Assembly: GCF_964199755.1 (NCBI RefSeq)
Contig: NC_133906.1
Span: 434,001 to 498,000, forward strand
Reading direction: 5' to 3'
DNA: 64,000 nt
Source: Larus michahellis
Lineage: Eukaryota; Chordata; Aves; Charadriiformes; Laridae
This document shows positions 44,360 through 55,690 of the stretch, one piece after another; within the stretch, counting starts at the first letter, position 1, and each line of letters starts with the position of its first letter. Below the pieces are notes generated by a model. It searched no databases and was not told where the DNA came from. It saw only the letters and a list, made by a program, of their open reading frames with translations. The position numbers and the translations under genes were made by a program.

Positions 44360-44605
44360 GGTCTCATTGGGGCCCTTTGTGACATCACTGCGTGACACCC
44401 CACAGCACCATAGAAACCCAGCGTGGCCGCGGCCCTGCAGTGTCCGGCAGGACAGCGACGGGACAGGGCGGGAGTGCGGAGCTGGCGAGGAGACTCCAAG
44501 CGCAAGCCCACGTCTTTCCCCGCCACCCCCAGTAGCCCCGCGGCACTGAGGTGTTCCCCTTAAGCTGCCCTCCCCTCTCCCCCACGCTTTCCTCCATTTG
44601 GCAGG
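44360..44605 (+). promoter_or_regulatory. Probable promoter of the MROH-like gene
   Basis: GC-rich sequence upstream of the first coding exon. It contains an inverted CCAAT box (ATTGG, 44,366-44,370), a CRE-like TGACATCA (44,380-44,387) and an RFX/X-box-like 'ccatagaaac' (about 44,408-44,417). CRE plus X-box is common in testis or cilia-associated genes. The transcription start cannot be placed. Confidence 0.4.
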
Positions 44606-47600
44606 ATGGCGGAGAGACCCCCCAGCAGCCCCAGGGTGGCCTGGGAGGAGGTGGCGGCTCCCCGGGAGACCAGGTCTCCAGCGGAGCCCTACGCGGTGAC
44701 CATGGTCCAGCCGCTGCAGATGGGTGAGTGAGGAGCCCCTCCGGGACTGGCAGGGCCAGCAAGCGCGACCGCCTCGATGCCGGAATCCCGTTTCCGCGGC
44801 ACACCTGCAACAGGGGTCCCATGGGCAGGGGGCAAAGCGGTGCTTGCATGCCAGGGACGCTCAGGGCTGGGAGCCCTCCCCAGCACAGCCTCCTCCTCCT
44901 CAGCTGTGCCGAGCTTAAAGCTCTTTTCACCCTTTGGGAAGCTTGTTGGCAAAGGTGCTGTGTCCTGCTGACTCTTCTCTGTTTCCCCTCCTTGTAGGGG
45001 AGACGCTGCCAGAGGAGAATCCAGAGCATCCAGAGCTCGAACCAGGATGGGATTCCGAGGGCGGCTGCTCGCTTTCTTCGCTTGACAGCAGCGAGTCGAC
45101 CACGGTAACAAGCTGCCCCCTTCCTGGGACTCTTGTCCGTGTCACCAGCAGGAGGCTTGTGTGAGCAAAGGGACCCACAATCAGCGTGTCTCGCGTGGCC
45201 TCCCTGTCCCCGGTGAGAGGGTTCCTGCTGTCCCCGCGCAGGGACTATGTGAGGGCGGCACTCCAGTGTCCCAGCAGCAGCTCCAGCCCTCCTCAGCAGC
45301 AGCGAGCCCCGGTTCTCTCTCAGGCCAGCACACTATGCCCATGAGCCCAAGCCTCCTCCCTCACCCTGGGGACCCTCTGCTCTCACGCTCTGCCCTGCAG
45401 AGACTGCAGCCCCTGCTGCCACCTTTCCTGCGGGCACTGCCGACAGCACTGCAGGGCATCTGTCGCCAGAGCTCCTCGGGTGCTCAGTCTAGCAGCACCA
45501 GCAGGGTGCTTGGCATGACATGGCTTCCCTCCCTTCCTTCCTCCCGTAGGTGTTTGGACTACACCTTGAGCCTTCTCAGGTGACAGACATTGTCCTCATT
45601 GCGATCGAGGCCCTGACAGCAGATGACATCTCTGACAGGCAGATGGGCAGCAACATCCTGGACATGGTCGTGCTAGACCCTGGCTACTGGCTGACGGACG
45701 TAAGTGCCCTGTGGCTGGACTGCCCTGCCCGTGAGCCCTGACAGGCCTTGCTCTTCCCTCCTTCCCTAAGCCAGCTCTCTCGGGCACCTGAAGCCGTTTC
45801 AAGGCAACAGAGAGGGATGGGAAGGGCAGCACTTTCAGTCGCAGCTGGAGAAATGGCTGCACTCCACTGGCCGCACCATCCTCACCTGTGTCCTCTCCAG
45901 GTGCCAAAGTTCATGAGGTACATCCACAAAAACGTGGAGTGCATCTGCACGGAGCCAGCCCGGCACAGCCTGGACTCCCTTCTCCTCCGAATGACCGAGT
46001 GGTGCCCCAGAGAAGTGGTCAGGAGCCTGTTGAAGATCTCGCCAACCTGTGACAGGTACTAGCCCAGACAGCCTTGAGGGCTTGTGCCCTGCGGGGAGAG
46101 GGACGCGGGGACTCTCTGGCTGCCAGACCCAAGGAATGTTGCAAGACGTCGCTGAGGAGCAGGGCCCTCCATCCCACCACGCTTCCCAGAACCAGTGGGT
46201 CACCAGGCCTGCAGCAGCCAGAGCTGGCCAAGCCAGAGCCCCACCACCACGCTCCTCCCAGCCCCAGGGGGAACACCACCGCAGCCCCCTCCCGCCTGCC
46301 CGGTCAGGGCCCCCGCACACCCCAAGCGAAAGGGCCAGGGCTGCAGCACAGCCAGGGCCCGGAGAGGCTGGCCCAGGCATGGTGCAGTGGCCGAGGCAGC
46401 CCTGCTGACCCAGCGCTCTGGGTCTGCAGCGCTGCCCTGGCCATGTGGGAGGTGATGATCTCCGTGCCTTGGATTTTGTGGAGCGTCTTGACGGAGCTGC
46501 TCAGCGTGCTCCAGGACCAGCGGGTGCGCAAGGTGTTCAGCTGTGCCACGGAGGACGCCTGCATCTATCCCTTGGCTGTGAGTGACCACGCTCATCCTCA
46601 GGGCTGCGCCTGCCTCCCCAGCGAAATGGGCACGGAGCCCTCCCCTCCTGTCTGCCTCCAAATGGCCACCTCCCCCCGTACAGAGGGACACAGCCCCTTA
46701 GGGCCAGCAGGGCCTTGCCCAGCACCAGCCAGACCCCCTGCCAGACTCTTGGGGCCACCCTGGGCCCTTTTGGCCCCGGTGCACAAACACAAAGCCTGCT
46801 CCTGCCCGGGCAGCGCTCTGCTTCCCCCCGCCCTGCTCTGCAGCCCACAAACCTGGGGCAGAGAAAGGGGCAGAAGCCAGAGCCAGGCCAGGCGCTGGGC
46901 CTGGGGCGGAGGCATGGCCTCTGCACAGCCTGAGGGGGCTTCAGGTCTGGGGAGAGGAGATGATTGCCACCGCTGGCGGGTCACGCCGCCTTCGTGCCAG
47001 CGTGGCGGAGGGAGCCCCGCAGGCTCTGCTGCTCTCTAACCGCTGTCTTCGTTTTAGCTGCTGCTCTACACTGACATTGACGCCGAGGAGTTTGCTGCCC
47101 TGTACAGAGCCCAGAGGTACCTGAGGCGTCCAAGCTCAGTGATGCTCTCGCTGGTGCTCAGTGTCCTCATCACGCTTTCGAAAAAACCTAAGATGGTGAG
47201 CAAGGTGTAGCCAAGCGGAGCCACGTTGGCAGCTGGGGCCTGGGGCAGTGGGTGATGCGGTGGCTTGGCCTTGGCTGGGAGTCAGGAGGTGGGGTGTCAG
47301 GTCCAGTCACCCTCCCTGCTACGGAGGGGGCTGGTGGGTGCCGGCGGAGCCCTCCAGGCACAGAGGGTTACCAGTCCATCTGCCCCTTCCGCCTGGTCGG
47401 TAAAGGGCATGGCTGAGTAAGGGGATGCTGCTCTCCCGCAATCCCTTCCCTTCCTCCTGCTCTCCCTGCATGCCATCAGTGGCCACTGCCGGCCAGGAGG
47501 CTGCCGCAGTGACTCCTGTGACACCTGCTGGGAAGCAGCACGGGAGGTTGGTGCTTAGCAACCAGTGCATTTTTGCCAGGGTGGCCTTTCACCACTTCAT

Positions 47601-50149
47601 CCTAAGGAAACTGTGTGTTTCATACAGGCAACAAAAATGCAGGTCCTGCTGCCAGACATCATGGAGAACCTGCAGGATGCCAACGCTGATGCCAAGATGA
47701 AGGCCCTGGTGTTCCTCAGGAGCATGATGGGTGACGCGAAGACTGAGGAGGCCAGCCTCATTGCTGTGCAGCTGGCGGAGAAGCTCCCACCCCTCTTTGA
47801 TGATGTAAGGCTGCCGCGGGCACCTCAGCCCTACAGATGGGCGCTCTGCACAGACAGCTGCCCCTCAGCCCAGCCCGGTGGGCAGCGCTCGGGCAGGGCT
47901 GCCCTCCTCACCCCTCTTGCCTGGCCTTTCAGGGCTCTGGGGCCACTCAGCCTCAGCTGCACAGCGGGCCCACAGCTCCTGTGTTCGGGATCCGAGCCCA
48001 GAGCATCTCCCCTCACATCAGCCACGCTAACGCCCTTGCTCACCATGGGCAGGGAGCGGCTCTTGATGAAGTCCCCCTGTGCTCCTCCCTGCCAGGAGTC
48101 CAGCCAGGTGCGGGAGCTCTCCATCAGCCTCTTCAAAGATGTGATGAAGGCTGTGGTGGGGATAAACAAGAAAAAGATGAAGAAGAGAGTGCAGAGGGTC
48201 CTGCTCCCGCTCTTCCTCCACATGAGCGACGAGATCGAGAGCGTGGCACAGGTACAGTGACCAGCGACCAGTGTCACGGGGAAGGGTGTGCTGACAGCGC
48301 AGTCCAGCAGCGGACTGGCCCTGCGGCCCTGCATCAAAGCTCTGCCCACCCTGGGCCTGGCCGTGAAGGAGCTGGGGCAGCCCCAGCTGGGCGGCCAAGC
48401 GTCCTGCCGGGGGATGCCCGTGGGAGGTGCTGCTGGCCCGGTCCTGCCCCGCTGTCTCTGGCACTGCTGCCCTCCCTGCCTACAGCCCAGGGCCCGCAGC
48501 TCCTTTGCCCTTCACTTTGCCCCCAGCCCTGGCGGCAGCTCAGCAGCTCCTGAGGATCTCTCTTCTGCTGGCCGGCAGCATGAGACACCCGAGGTGGTGG
48601 CTGCCCCGTGTCCCTGCCCTGGGCACTGAACCCAGTTCAACCTCGGTCCCCCGCTGCCTCTTCCCATAAGGGGCTGGGAAAGGCTCGCAGCCTGGACAAG
48701 AGGAGGAGGATGCCAGCTCTCCTTCCCTGGGCTCTGGTGCCATCTCCCAGTCTCTGCTTCTCTGCAGGCCTCTAGGGACACCCTCCTCGCCTGTGCCGAG
48801 TTCCTGGGGTGGAGGAAGCTCAGCCACCTGGCCAAGACAAACCAGACGCACCTGATCGGAGAGTCCTTGGTGAGGACAAGCCCCAAGCCCCAGGGCCGGG
48901 TGGACAAGGGCTGCTCCAGGTGCCCGTGGGCTGCGCTGTGCAACCCTGCCTCTGCTCCCGCCTGGAGCATGCGGCCTGCAGCTGCATTCTCCTTCCCTGC
49001 CCTCAAGCACGGAGCCCCCAAGGGCTCTTCTCCAGGCCCCTCTCCCCTCCCTGCCCCCGGGGTGCTGAAGGAGACCCCGGCCCATCTGGGTCCTGGCAGT
49101 GGGACAGAGGAGTCTCGCCGTCCTCCGGCCCCCTCCGCCTGCAGCTCCCTCTGGACCTCAGCCCCACAGGGCTCCTGGCTGGGAGACGGGAAGCGCCGGG
49201 AGGGAAGGGGGGTGCTGGTAGGAGGGGCTGGTCCAGATGGCTGCCGAGGGTCTGTGCCAGCCCCGTTCCCTTGTTCTCTCTCCAGTTAGTGCACGACAGG
49301 AGCAGGGCAGAAGACTATCTGTTTCAGAGCCTGCAGTACCTGCGCAACGCTCAGGCCACCTTGCGAGAGGTGGCTGTCAGGTTCATTGGTGAGCCACGTC
49401 CCCCGGGGTCGCTCTTTTGGCGGCCAGGCCCCTGTCCCCACCGCTGCACCGGCAGTGAGGGGCAGCCCTGCGGTGCCAGAGCCCTGGCTGCCCTCTGCAG
49501 GGCCCACCACACAGGTGGGCTCGCTGGGAGCCTTGCTCAGTCCCACTGCCCTTGGGTGCTGCCATTCCCTGGGCTCAGCCCTGCTGAGGGGCAGGAGGGC
49601 GTGCAGCCCCGAGCTGGCAGGGCCAGGGGCCGTGCTGCCGGGCGTGTGCTGGGGAGCAGAGCTCTGACACGAATTCTGTGCCTAGGGCTTGCCGTGCAGC
49701 ACCTGAGGAACCTAAGTCAGACCAAGGTGTGGAATGTCTGCAACGGTGAGTAGGGGCAGTGCTGGGCTGGTGGGGCAGGGGACAGAGCCTGGGCAGGGTG
49801 CTGCCATGCCTAAGCCTGCTCCAGGGAACTGCGTCAGGGGCAAGAGGAACACGTCCGGGCCACATGGGGCACTCCTGAGCAACAGCTTCCAGCTGGTCTC
49901 TTTGTCTCACCTGCTCCTCCTGGCCAGGGAAAGAGATGAGTGGGGTGGCACGGTCGGGATGGAGGAGGTCTCTGCAGGCAGTGGGGGTTCATGTCTGCTC
50001 GCCTTCCTTCTCTTGCAGCCCTCTTGCCCTTGAGGAGAGACACGGAGCGCTTGGTCAGCTCCCTGGCAGCTCAGACCGTCTTCAAACTGACAAAACGCGT
50101 GAGAACACGAGGATGGAGCCGGCGGTGGCTGTGCTGCTGTCTCGGCTGA
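44606..50149 (+). CDS. Maestro HEAT-like repeat (MROH family) protein, 12 coding exons, ~514 aa
   Basis: Exons: 44,606-44,723; 44,998-45,104; 45,550-45,699; 45,901-46,055; 46,430-46,577; 47,058-47,195; 47,628-47,804; 48,096-48,251; 48,768-48,869; 49,286-49,388; 49,686-49,745; 50,019-50,149. All introns are GT-AG and phases agree throughout (total 1545 nt). Residues 1-75 are acidic and disordered (Pro/Ser/Glu-rich). From about 76 the chain is helical HEAT-type: 'VLLPDIMENLQDANADAKMKAL' type helices, 'SSQVRELSISLFKDV' and 'ATLREVAVRFIG' are characteristic of maestro/MROH proteins, many of which are expanded in birds. The biochemical role of the family is poorly known; HEAT repeats bind proteins. 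It is far shorter than MROH1/MROH2 and about twice as long as Maestro itself. The last ~15 residues are basic and Cys-rich ('RGWSRRWLCCCLG'). Start: the ATG at 44,606 has G at +4. I do not assign an orthologue. Confidence 0.8.
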
Positions 50150-50212
50150 GCCATGGAGAACTGAAAGAATCCTCTGGAAAAGGGCCATAGATTTGAATAA
50201 TTCTTTGTTTTT

Positions 50213-50218
50213 AATAAA
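50213..50218 (+). terminator. Polyadenylation signal of the MROH-like gene
   Basis: AATAAA 64 bp after the stop codon at 50,147-50,149; this gives a very short 3' UTR. Confidence 0.75.
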
Positions 50219-50239
50219 GCTGGAATAACAAGCCCCGTC

Positions 50240-52080
50240 CCATGGTGTCCTTCCCATGGGGGCCACCCTTTTTCTCCGCAAAGCTGGCGAGTCGTCATTT
50301 CTCCCGGCATCAAAATCCTCTCTTGTTCCGCGGAGCTGTGCGGGTGTCGGCTGGGATGGCGTTAATTTTCTCCCTACTAGCTCCTATGGGGCGATGTTTT
50401 GGATTCGTGCTGGAAACATTAAGAAACCCACGAGCAAAGAAGATGAATTTACCCTGCAATTTGCTTGTGACCTCGGAATTGCTCACAAGCAATTGCGTTC
50501 CCCAACACAGAGTATAAATGGGATTTTTTTTCACCCCTGTGGCCATTACTAGAGCCTGGAAGGTACACACACAGAGCCAATGGAAACCTGGACTAAAAGA
50601 GACTTTGTATCTGATCAGATCATTCCCCTCTGACTCTGCCATGGGCCACAAGCATCAGCACATTTGATACCCTCATGGGGAGATGGGAAAGTACTCACAG
50701 CAAAACCAGAAGGCAGATTTCATTTGGAATGATATGTATGTGGTTCATGGGCTGTAAGCTTATGGATGGTAAATGATGTCCTGAGACTGGCTGCCTGGTT
50801 AGGAAGGTTGAGGTCTTAAAGAATAGGCTTTTCAAATAGCATGTACAAGCTTGTGAGAACTGAAGCAGGTCATTTGCTTTGTTTTAAATTCGAGACTCCA
50901 CGTGACCAGATTAGTGACTTTGCAAGGACAGCTGCTGCTCCCAGTTCAGAAGCACAGACTGACATTTTGTACCACAAAATAAGCTTTCCATAATTTCCAA
51001 TTCCTGCCAAAAAAAAAAAAACCTTCAGACCTCACACAACTACACAACATCACAGACAACTCATTATATAAGTACTGCTGAGTTCCTATTCATTTAAGTA
51101 ACAAACAGGGAAAAAAAACCTCATTGGGACAAAAGTAAAGGTGGACATGAAAGAAAACAATTTTTCGGTGTTTTAATAAGCCCACTCTGCAGGGACCATT
51201 GGAGGACAACTTCAAAAGCTGTGAGTCTTCAACATTGTAGAAAAGATCAATGAAAGACACTAACTGGATATAAACAGTTAAATGGTGCTCAGCCAGAGAT
51301 GACTTTTAAGAGTCATGTGTAAACCCAGCTTTCAGGTAAATAATGGGCCGCTAAGGATGCTCCTCATCCTCCATTCCTGCCACCAGCCACCCACTACCAA
51401 GCTCCCCTGTAGAAATGAAGTTATGCCCACACCAAAGAACGGCCCTGACACACTAGTGGCTCTCAGGTACAATTTTAAGATACCTTTTCACTCTAGCTAA
51501 AGCTTTACAAAGTCACTTTTAAGCAAGGAACTAAAAGAAGAAAAAACAAACAAACAAACGAAAATACCCCAACAAACCTCCTCATTTTGGCTATTCATAC
51601 AGTTCTTGTCTCCCTATTTTCAGCTGTGATCCATTTTCTTCTGTATTTTTTCATCTTCTGTGTAATCTTCCTATTGAGTTTGGTGTGATTGAATTGGCTC
51701 CATCACCTCCAGCCAAGCTTATCACAGTCTCAAAAAACTCTCATGTCATGTGCCCCTACTCCCTCTGTTTCTCAGCAAGGCAGTGAGCTCCTTCTTTGGT
51801 CTGACTTCCTTCTTCCCTCCCCCCAAAGGGACGCATCATTCTCTAGACGAGCATTACTCAGTGCATGTGCAGTTTTTGCAGTATTTCCAATTAACGGTGA
51901 ATTCTCTTAGCTCAGATGAACTACAAGAGGTTTCTCAGTGACTGAGACACTTCCATCAGGCCTATGGGTTTGATCAAACCACATCTGCATGTCAGAAAAT
52001 TAGCAACTCCAAAATCATGAAACAAGAGAAGTGAAAAAGAGAAAATCAAAGTCTGTAAATGTGGCAACTTACTAAACTAT
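50240..52080. other. Intergenic, nothing recognised
   Basis: AT-richer unique-looking sequence with a short A-run near 51,010 and an 'aaacaaacaaacaaac' stretch near 51,545. No supported exon or repeat. Confidence 0.5.
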
Positions 52081-52197
52081 CATAGAATCATAGAATCTTC
52101 ATGGTTGGAAAGGACCTTTGAGATCATCGAGTCGAACCAAACAACCTACAATCTCTGCCACTAGAGCATGCCCTGAAGTGCCACATCTAGATGTTTC

Positions 52198-52857
52198 TTA
52201 AATACCTCTAGGTGGTGACTCAACCCCCTCCCTGGGCAGGCTGTTCCAGTGCCTGACCACTCTTGCAGTAAAGTAATTCTTCCTGATATCTAATCTAAAC
52301 CTCCCCTGCCACAGCTTCAGACCATTTCCTCTGGTCCTGTCATTATTCACCTGGGAGAAGAGGCCAACACCCACCTCTCTCCACCCTCCTTTCACGTAGC
52401 TGTAGAGGGCAATGAGGTCTCCCCTCAGCCTCCTCTTCTCCAAGCTAAACATGCCCAGCTCCCTCAGCCTCTCCCCATATGACCTGGTGTCCAGACTCCT
52501 CATGAGCCTGGTAGCTCTCCTCTGGACACGCTCCAGCACCTCAATGTCCCTCTTGTACGGAGGGGCCCAGAACTGAACACAGCACTCGAGGTGAGGCCTC
52601 AGCAGTGCCGAGTACAGAGGCACCATCACTTCCCCGCTCCTGCTGGCCACGCTATTCCTGATACAAGCCAGAATGCTGTTGGCCTTCTCAGCCACCTGGG
52701 CACACTGCTGGCTCATGTTAAGCTGGCCGTACACCAGGACCCCCAGGTCCTTTTCTGATGGGCAGCTTTCCAGCCACTCTTCCCCAAGCCTGTAGCGTTG
52801 CTTGGGGTTGTTGTGACCAAAATGCAGGACCCGGCACTTGGCCTTATTAAACCTCAT
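52198..52857 (-). pseudogene. CR1 ORF2, RT C-terminal part
   Basis: 220 open codons covering the thumb and C-terminal region of the CR1 reverse transcriptase ('KDLGVLV', '[13 protein letters not shown]', '[14 protein letters not shown]'). The catalytic palm motif is absent because of the internal deletion, so it is inactive. Confidence 0.9.
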
Positions 52858-53147
52858 ACAGTCGGCCTTGGCCCATCTATCCAGCCTGTCCAGGTCCTAC
52901 AATCAAAACATTCCCTAATGTACAGAGCCACACCCCCGCCTCTCCTTCCTTGCCTATCCCTTCTAAAGAGCTTATAGCCATTCATCGCAGCATTCCAGTC
53001 GTGACAGTCATCCCACCACGTTTCTATGATGGCAACTACATCATAGCTGTCCTGCTGCACAATGGCTTCCAGCTCATCCCATTTGTTGCCCATGCTACTT
53101 GCATTCATGTAGATGCACTTGAGCTGGGCTACCGATTTCACCCCCAT
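52854..53147 (-). pseudogene. CR1 ORF2, endonuclease N-terminal part
   Basis: About 80 residues of the apurinic-type endonuclease ('NASSMGNKWDELEAIV', 'IETWWDD', 'RRGGGVALYIR'). The later catalytic residues are deleted. The frame runs through the deletion join for a few codons. Confidence 0.85.
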
Positions 53148-53212
53148 CCTTGGCCCTTTATCCCTAGGCTCATTACTAGTGCGCCTGGTTTTATCCCCTC
53201 CCTGCTTCGTTT

Positions 53213-53554
53213 CTAGTTTAAAGCCCTGTCCATGAGCCTTGCTAACTCTTGGCCTAGTCCCTTTTTCCCCTTTTGGGACAGGGTTTTCCCATTCTTAGCG
53301 AGCAGGCCCGGTGTCCTGCAGATCAAACTATGATCGCTGAACCCAAAGCCCTGCTCGTAGCACCATTTTCGGAGCCAGGTGTTGATCTGTCCGATTTTCT
53401 TGTTCACCCATTCATCAGTTCCCAAAACTGGAAGGGCAGAGAACACAATTTGTGCTCCCGAACCCTTGACAAGCTGTCCCAAGGCCCTGAAATCTTTCTT
53501 CATGGCCCTCAGACTTCTACTCTCCAGCTCCTCACTGTCTACCTGTACGATCAA
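53213..53554 (-). pseudogene. CR1 ORF1, esterase-like domain
   Basis: 114 codons matching the SGNH-esterase-like domain found in long CR1 ORF1 proteins ('ALGQLVKGSGAQIVFSALP', 'INTWLRKWCYEQGFGFSDH'). The upstream coiled coil and Cys cluster continue to about 54,200 in broken frames. Confidence 0.75.
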
Positions 53555-54642
53555 AAGAGGGTAATAATCCGAGGGCCGTATCAGGCCAGGAAGCTTCCTG
53601 GCTATATCCTTAACACGGACCTCAGGGAGGCAGCAGACCTCCCTGTGGGAAGGGTCCAGCCTGCATACGGGACCCTCAGTTCCCCTCAGAATGGACCCCC
53701 CCTATGACTATTGGCCTCCTCCTGCTCTTCACAGAAGCAGTCTTAATGCATGAGCTGGCTGCTTTGGCAACTCCCTGGATGGGGCTTTATCAGCATCCTT
53801 AGTTCCCTCCTCATCTGTCTCCACAGGCCCATATCTCTTCTGTACGGGCACCTGGGGGACATGGGGGGTCTGGAGGGGGCTCTCCTGCTGCCGCAAGCAG
53901 GTACCCACTTCCATTCCCCCCCATCCTCTCCTAGTTCCCCTCCTTTTGCCTGGTGACAAGAGGGCAGGGGATCCTCTACCTCTCGTGGAGCCTCCTCCTG
54001 CTGCTTTTTCCCTAGGGATGGCAGGGTGTGGCTCCACCAATCAACCTCTTTCACACTCCCGAATGCTCCTCAGTCTTTTCACTTCTTCCTTAAGCTCAGC
54101 CACCAGGCTGAGCAGATCATTTACCTGGTCGCAGCGCACACAGGTACTGTCTTTGCTGTCCGCCTGCCAGAATGACAGACATTCCATGCAGCCCGTCACC
54201 TGGACAGCTGCATGTCTCTATCATCAGCCTGTCTCATCAACTGATGGGAAAAAATGCAATCATCACCATCAGCATGCTAGTATTCACAAGCTTACCACAA
54301 TGAAGATCTTAAGTGTATCACTGAGGCAGGCTGAAAGACTACAAAAAGAGTGCCCAAAGCCTCTGTCCCTGAATGCCAAGTGCATTCAATAAGGTATTTG
54401 GGAATACCTGAAGTAAGCTGTCCTGCTTCACCTTTGAAAACCATTTACGAAGTCCAGTGGACAAATGTTGTGGCTTCACCCCGGTGGGCAGCTCAGCACC
54501 ACCAGCTGCTCAATCACTCCCCCTCAGTGGGATGGGAAAGAGAATTAGAAGGGTAAAAGTGTGATAACTCATGAGTTGAGATCAAGACGGTGTAATAGGC
54601 AAAGCAAAAGCTGGGCACGCAAGCAAAGCAAAATAAGGCATT

Positions 54643-54789
54643 CACAGAATCATAGAATCATTATGGCTGGAAGAGACCTTTAAGATCATCAAGTCCATCC
54701 ATTAACCTATCACTGCCAAGTTACTACCATGTCCCTCAGCACTACATCTACACATCTTTTGAATACATCCAGGGATGGCAACTCAATGC
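54643..54789 (-). mobile_element. CR1 3'-end fragment nested in the LTR
   Basis: Begins 'cagaatcatagaatcattat' and 'agagacctttaagatcatca', the conserved CR1 3' end in reverse orientation. 5'-truncated after about 145 bp, as is usual for LINE insertions. Confidence 0.85.
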
Positions 54790-54996
54790 CATCAACTCAA
54801 TGTCATCAGGTGTTCAGCCATTGACAGGAAAGCAGGGCTTCATCACACATGACAGTAACTTGGGAAAACAAGCACCATAACTGCGAACACCTCCTCCCCC
54901 TCTTCTACCTTCTTCCCCCAGCTTTTATTGCTGAGCATGACATCATATGGTATGGGATATCCCTTCGATCAGTTCAGGTCAGCTGTTCCAGCTGCG

Positions 54997-55479
54997 TCAC
55001 AGAATCATTGAGGTTGGACCCTTAAGATCATTGAGTTCAAGCGTCGACCTAACACTACCAAGACCACCACTAAACCATGTCCCTCAGCACCGTGTCTACA
55101 CACGTCTTTTAAAAACCTCTAGGTGACTCGACCAGTTCCCTGGGCAGCCTGTTCCAATACTTTGACAATTCTTTTGGTGAAGAAGTTTTTCCCAATGTCC
55201 AATCTAAATCTGCCCTGGTTCAACTTGAGGCCATTTCCTCTTGTCCTGTCACTTGCTAATTGGAAAAGAGACTGACTTCCACCTCGCTACAACCTCCTTT
55301 CAGGTAGTTGTAGAGAGCAATAAGGTCTCAGCCTCCTTTTCTCCAGACTAAACAATGCCAGTTCCCTAAACAATCCCAGTTTCCTCAGTTACGAGGAAAT
55401 AATACCCTTCACTAGCTTTGTTGCTCTCGTCTGGAAGCGCTCCAGCACCTCAATGTCTTTCTTGTCATGAGGTCTTGCA
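54997..55479 (-). mobile_element. CR1 fragment nested in the LTR, older
   Basis: 'cacagaatcattgaggttgg' through 'gcagcctgttccaatacttt' to 'agcgctccagcacctcaatg', about 480 bp of CR1 3' region on the minus strand, with many small indels. Confidence 0.85.
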
Positions 55480-55690
55480 GTGTCCCTTCCCAGTGTCTTG
55501 TGCAGCCCCATCCTGCTCTCTGGTGGGGTGATGTGAGGAGCAGAAAAGGCCATGATGCTGTGCAAGCACTGCTCAGCCATAACTGAAACATCCCCGTGTT
55601 ACCATCAGCACTGTTTTTGTGACAAATCTAAACCACAGCACCATACCAGCTGCTATGAAGAAAATTATCTCCATCCCAGCCAGACCCCAT

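Larger units (their letters stand above)
52081..54215 (-). mobile_element. CR1 LINE, minus strand, internally deleted
   Basis: The 3' end has the CR1 hallmark, an 'atagaatcatagaatc' short repeat at about 52,082. Reading leftwards on the minus strand: ORF1 zinc-binding and coiled-coil region (about 54,200-54,050), ORF1 esterase-like domain (53,554-53,213), ORF2 endonuclease start (53,147-52,900), then a join at about 52,898 directly to the C-terminal part of the RT (52,857-52,198). The rest of the endonuclease and most of the RT are missing. CR1 is the main LINE of birds and reptiles. Confidence 0.9.
54466..55690 (+). repeat. ERVL-type avian LTR split by two CR1 fragments
   Basis: Segments: 54,466-54,642 ('tgttgtggcttcaccccgg' ... 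'gcaagcaaagcaaaataagg'), about 54,790-54,996 ('gctgagcatgacatcatatg') and about 55,480-55,690 ('aagcactgctcagccataac'). Together they follow the order of an LTR family I associate with bird ERVL elements. The gaps are filled by CR1 pieces. No internal provirus genes lie nearby, so it is probably a solo LTR. Right edge approximate. Confidence 0.75.

Noticed and set aside
46074..47039. 321-codon plus-strand ORF and antisense ORFs within the MROH-like gene
   Set aside because: They run through introns and exons 5-6 in the wrong frame; the spliced reading is phase-consistent.
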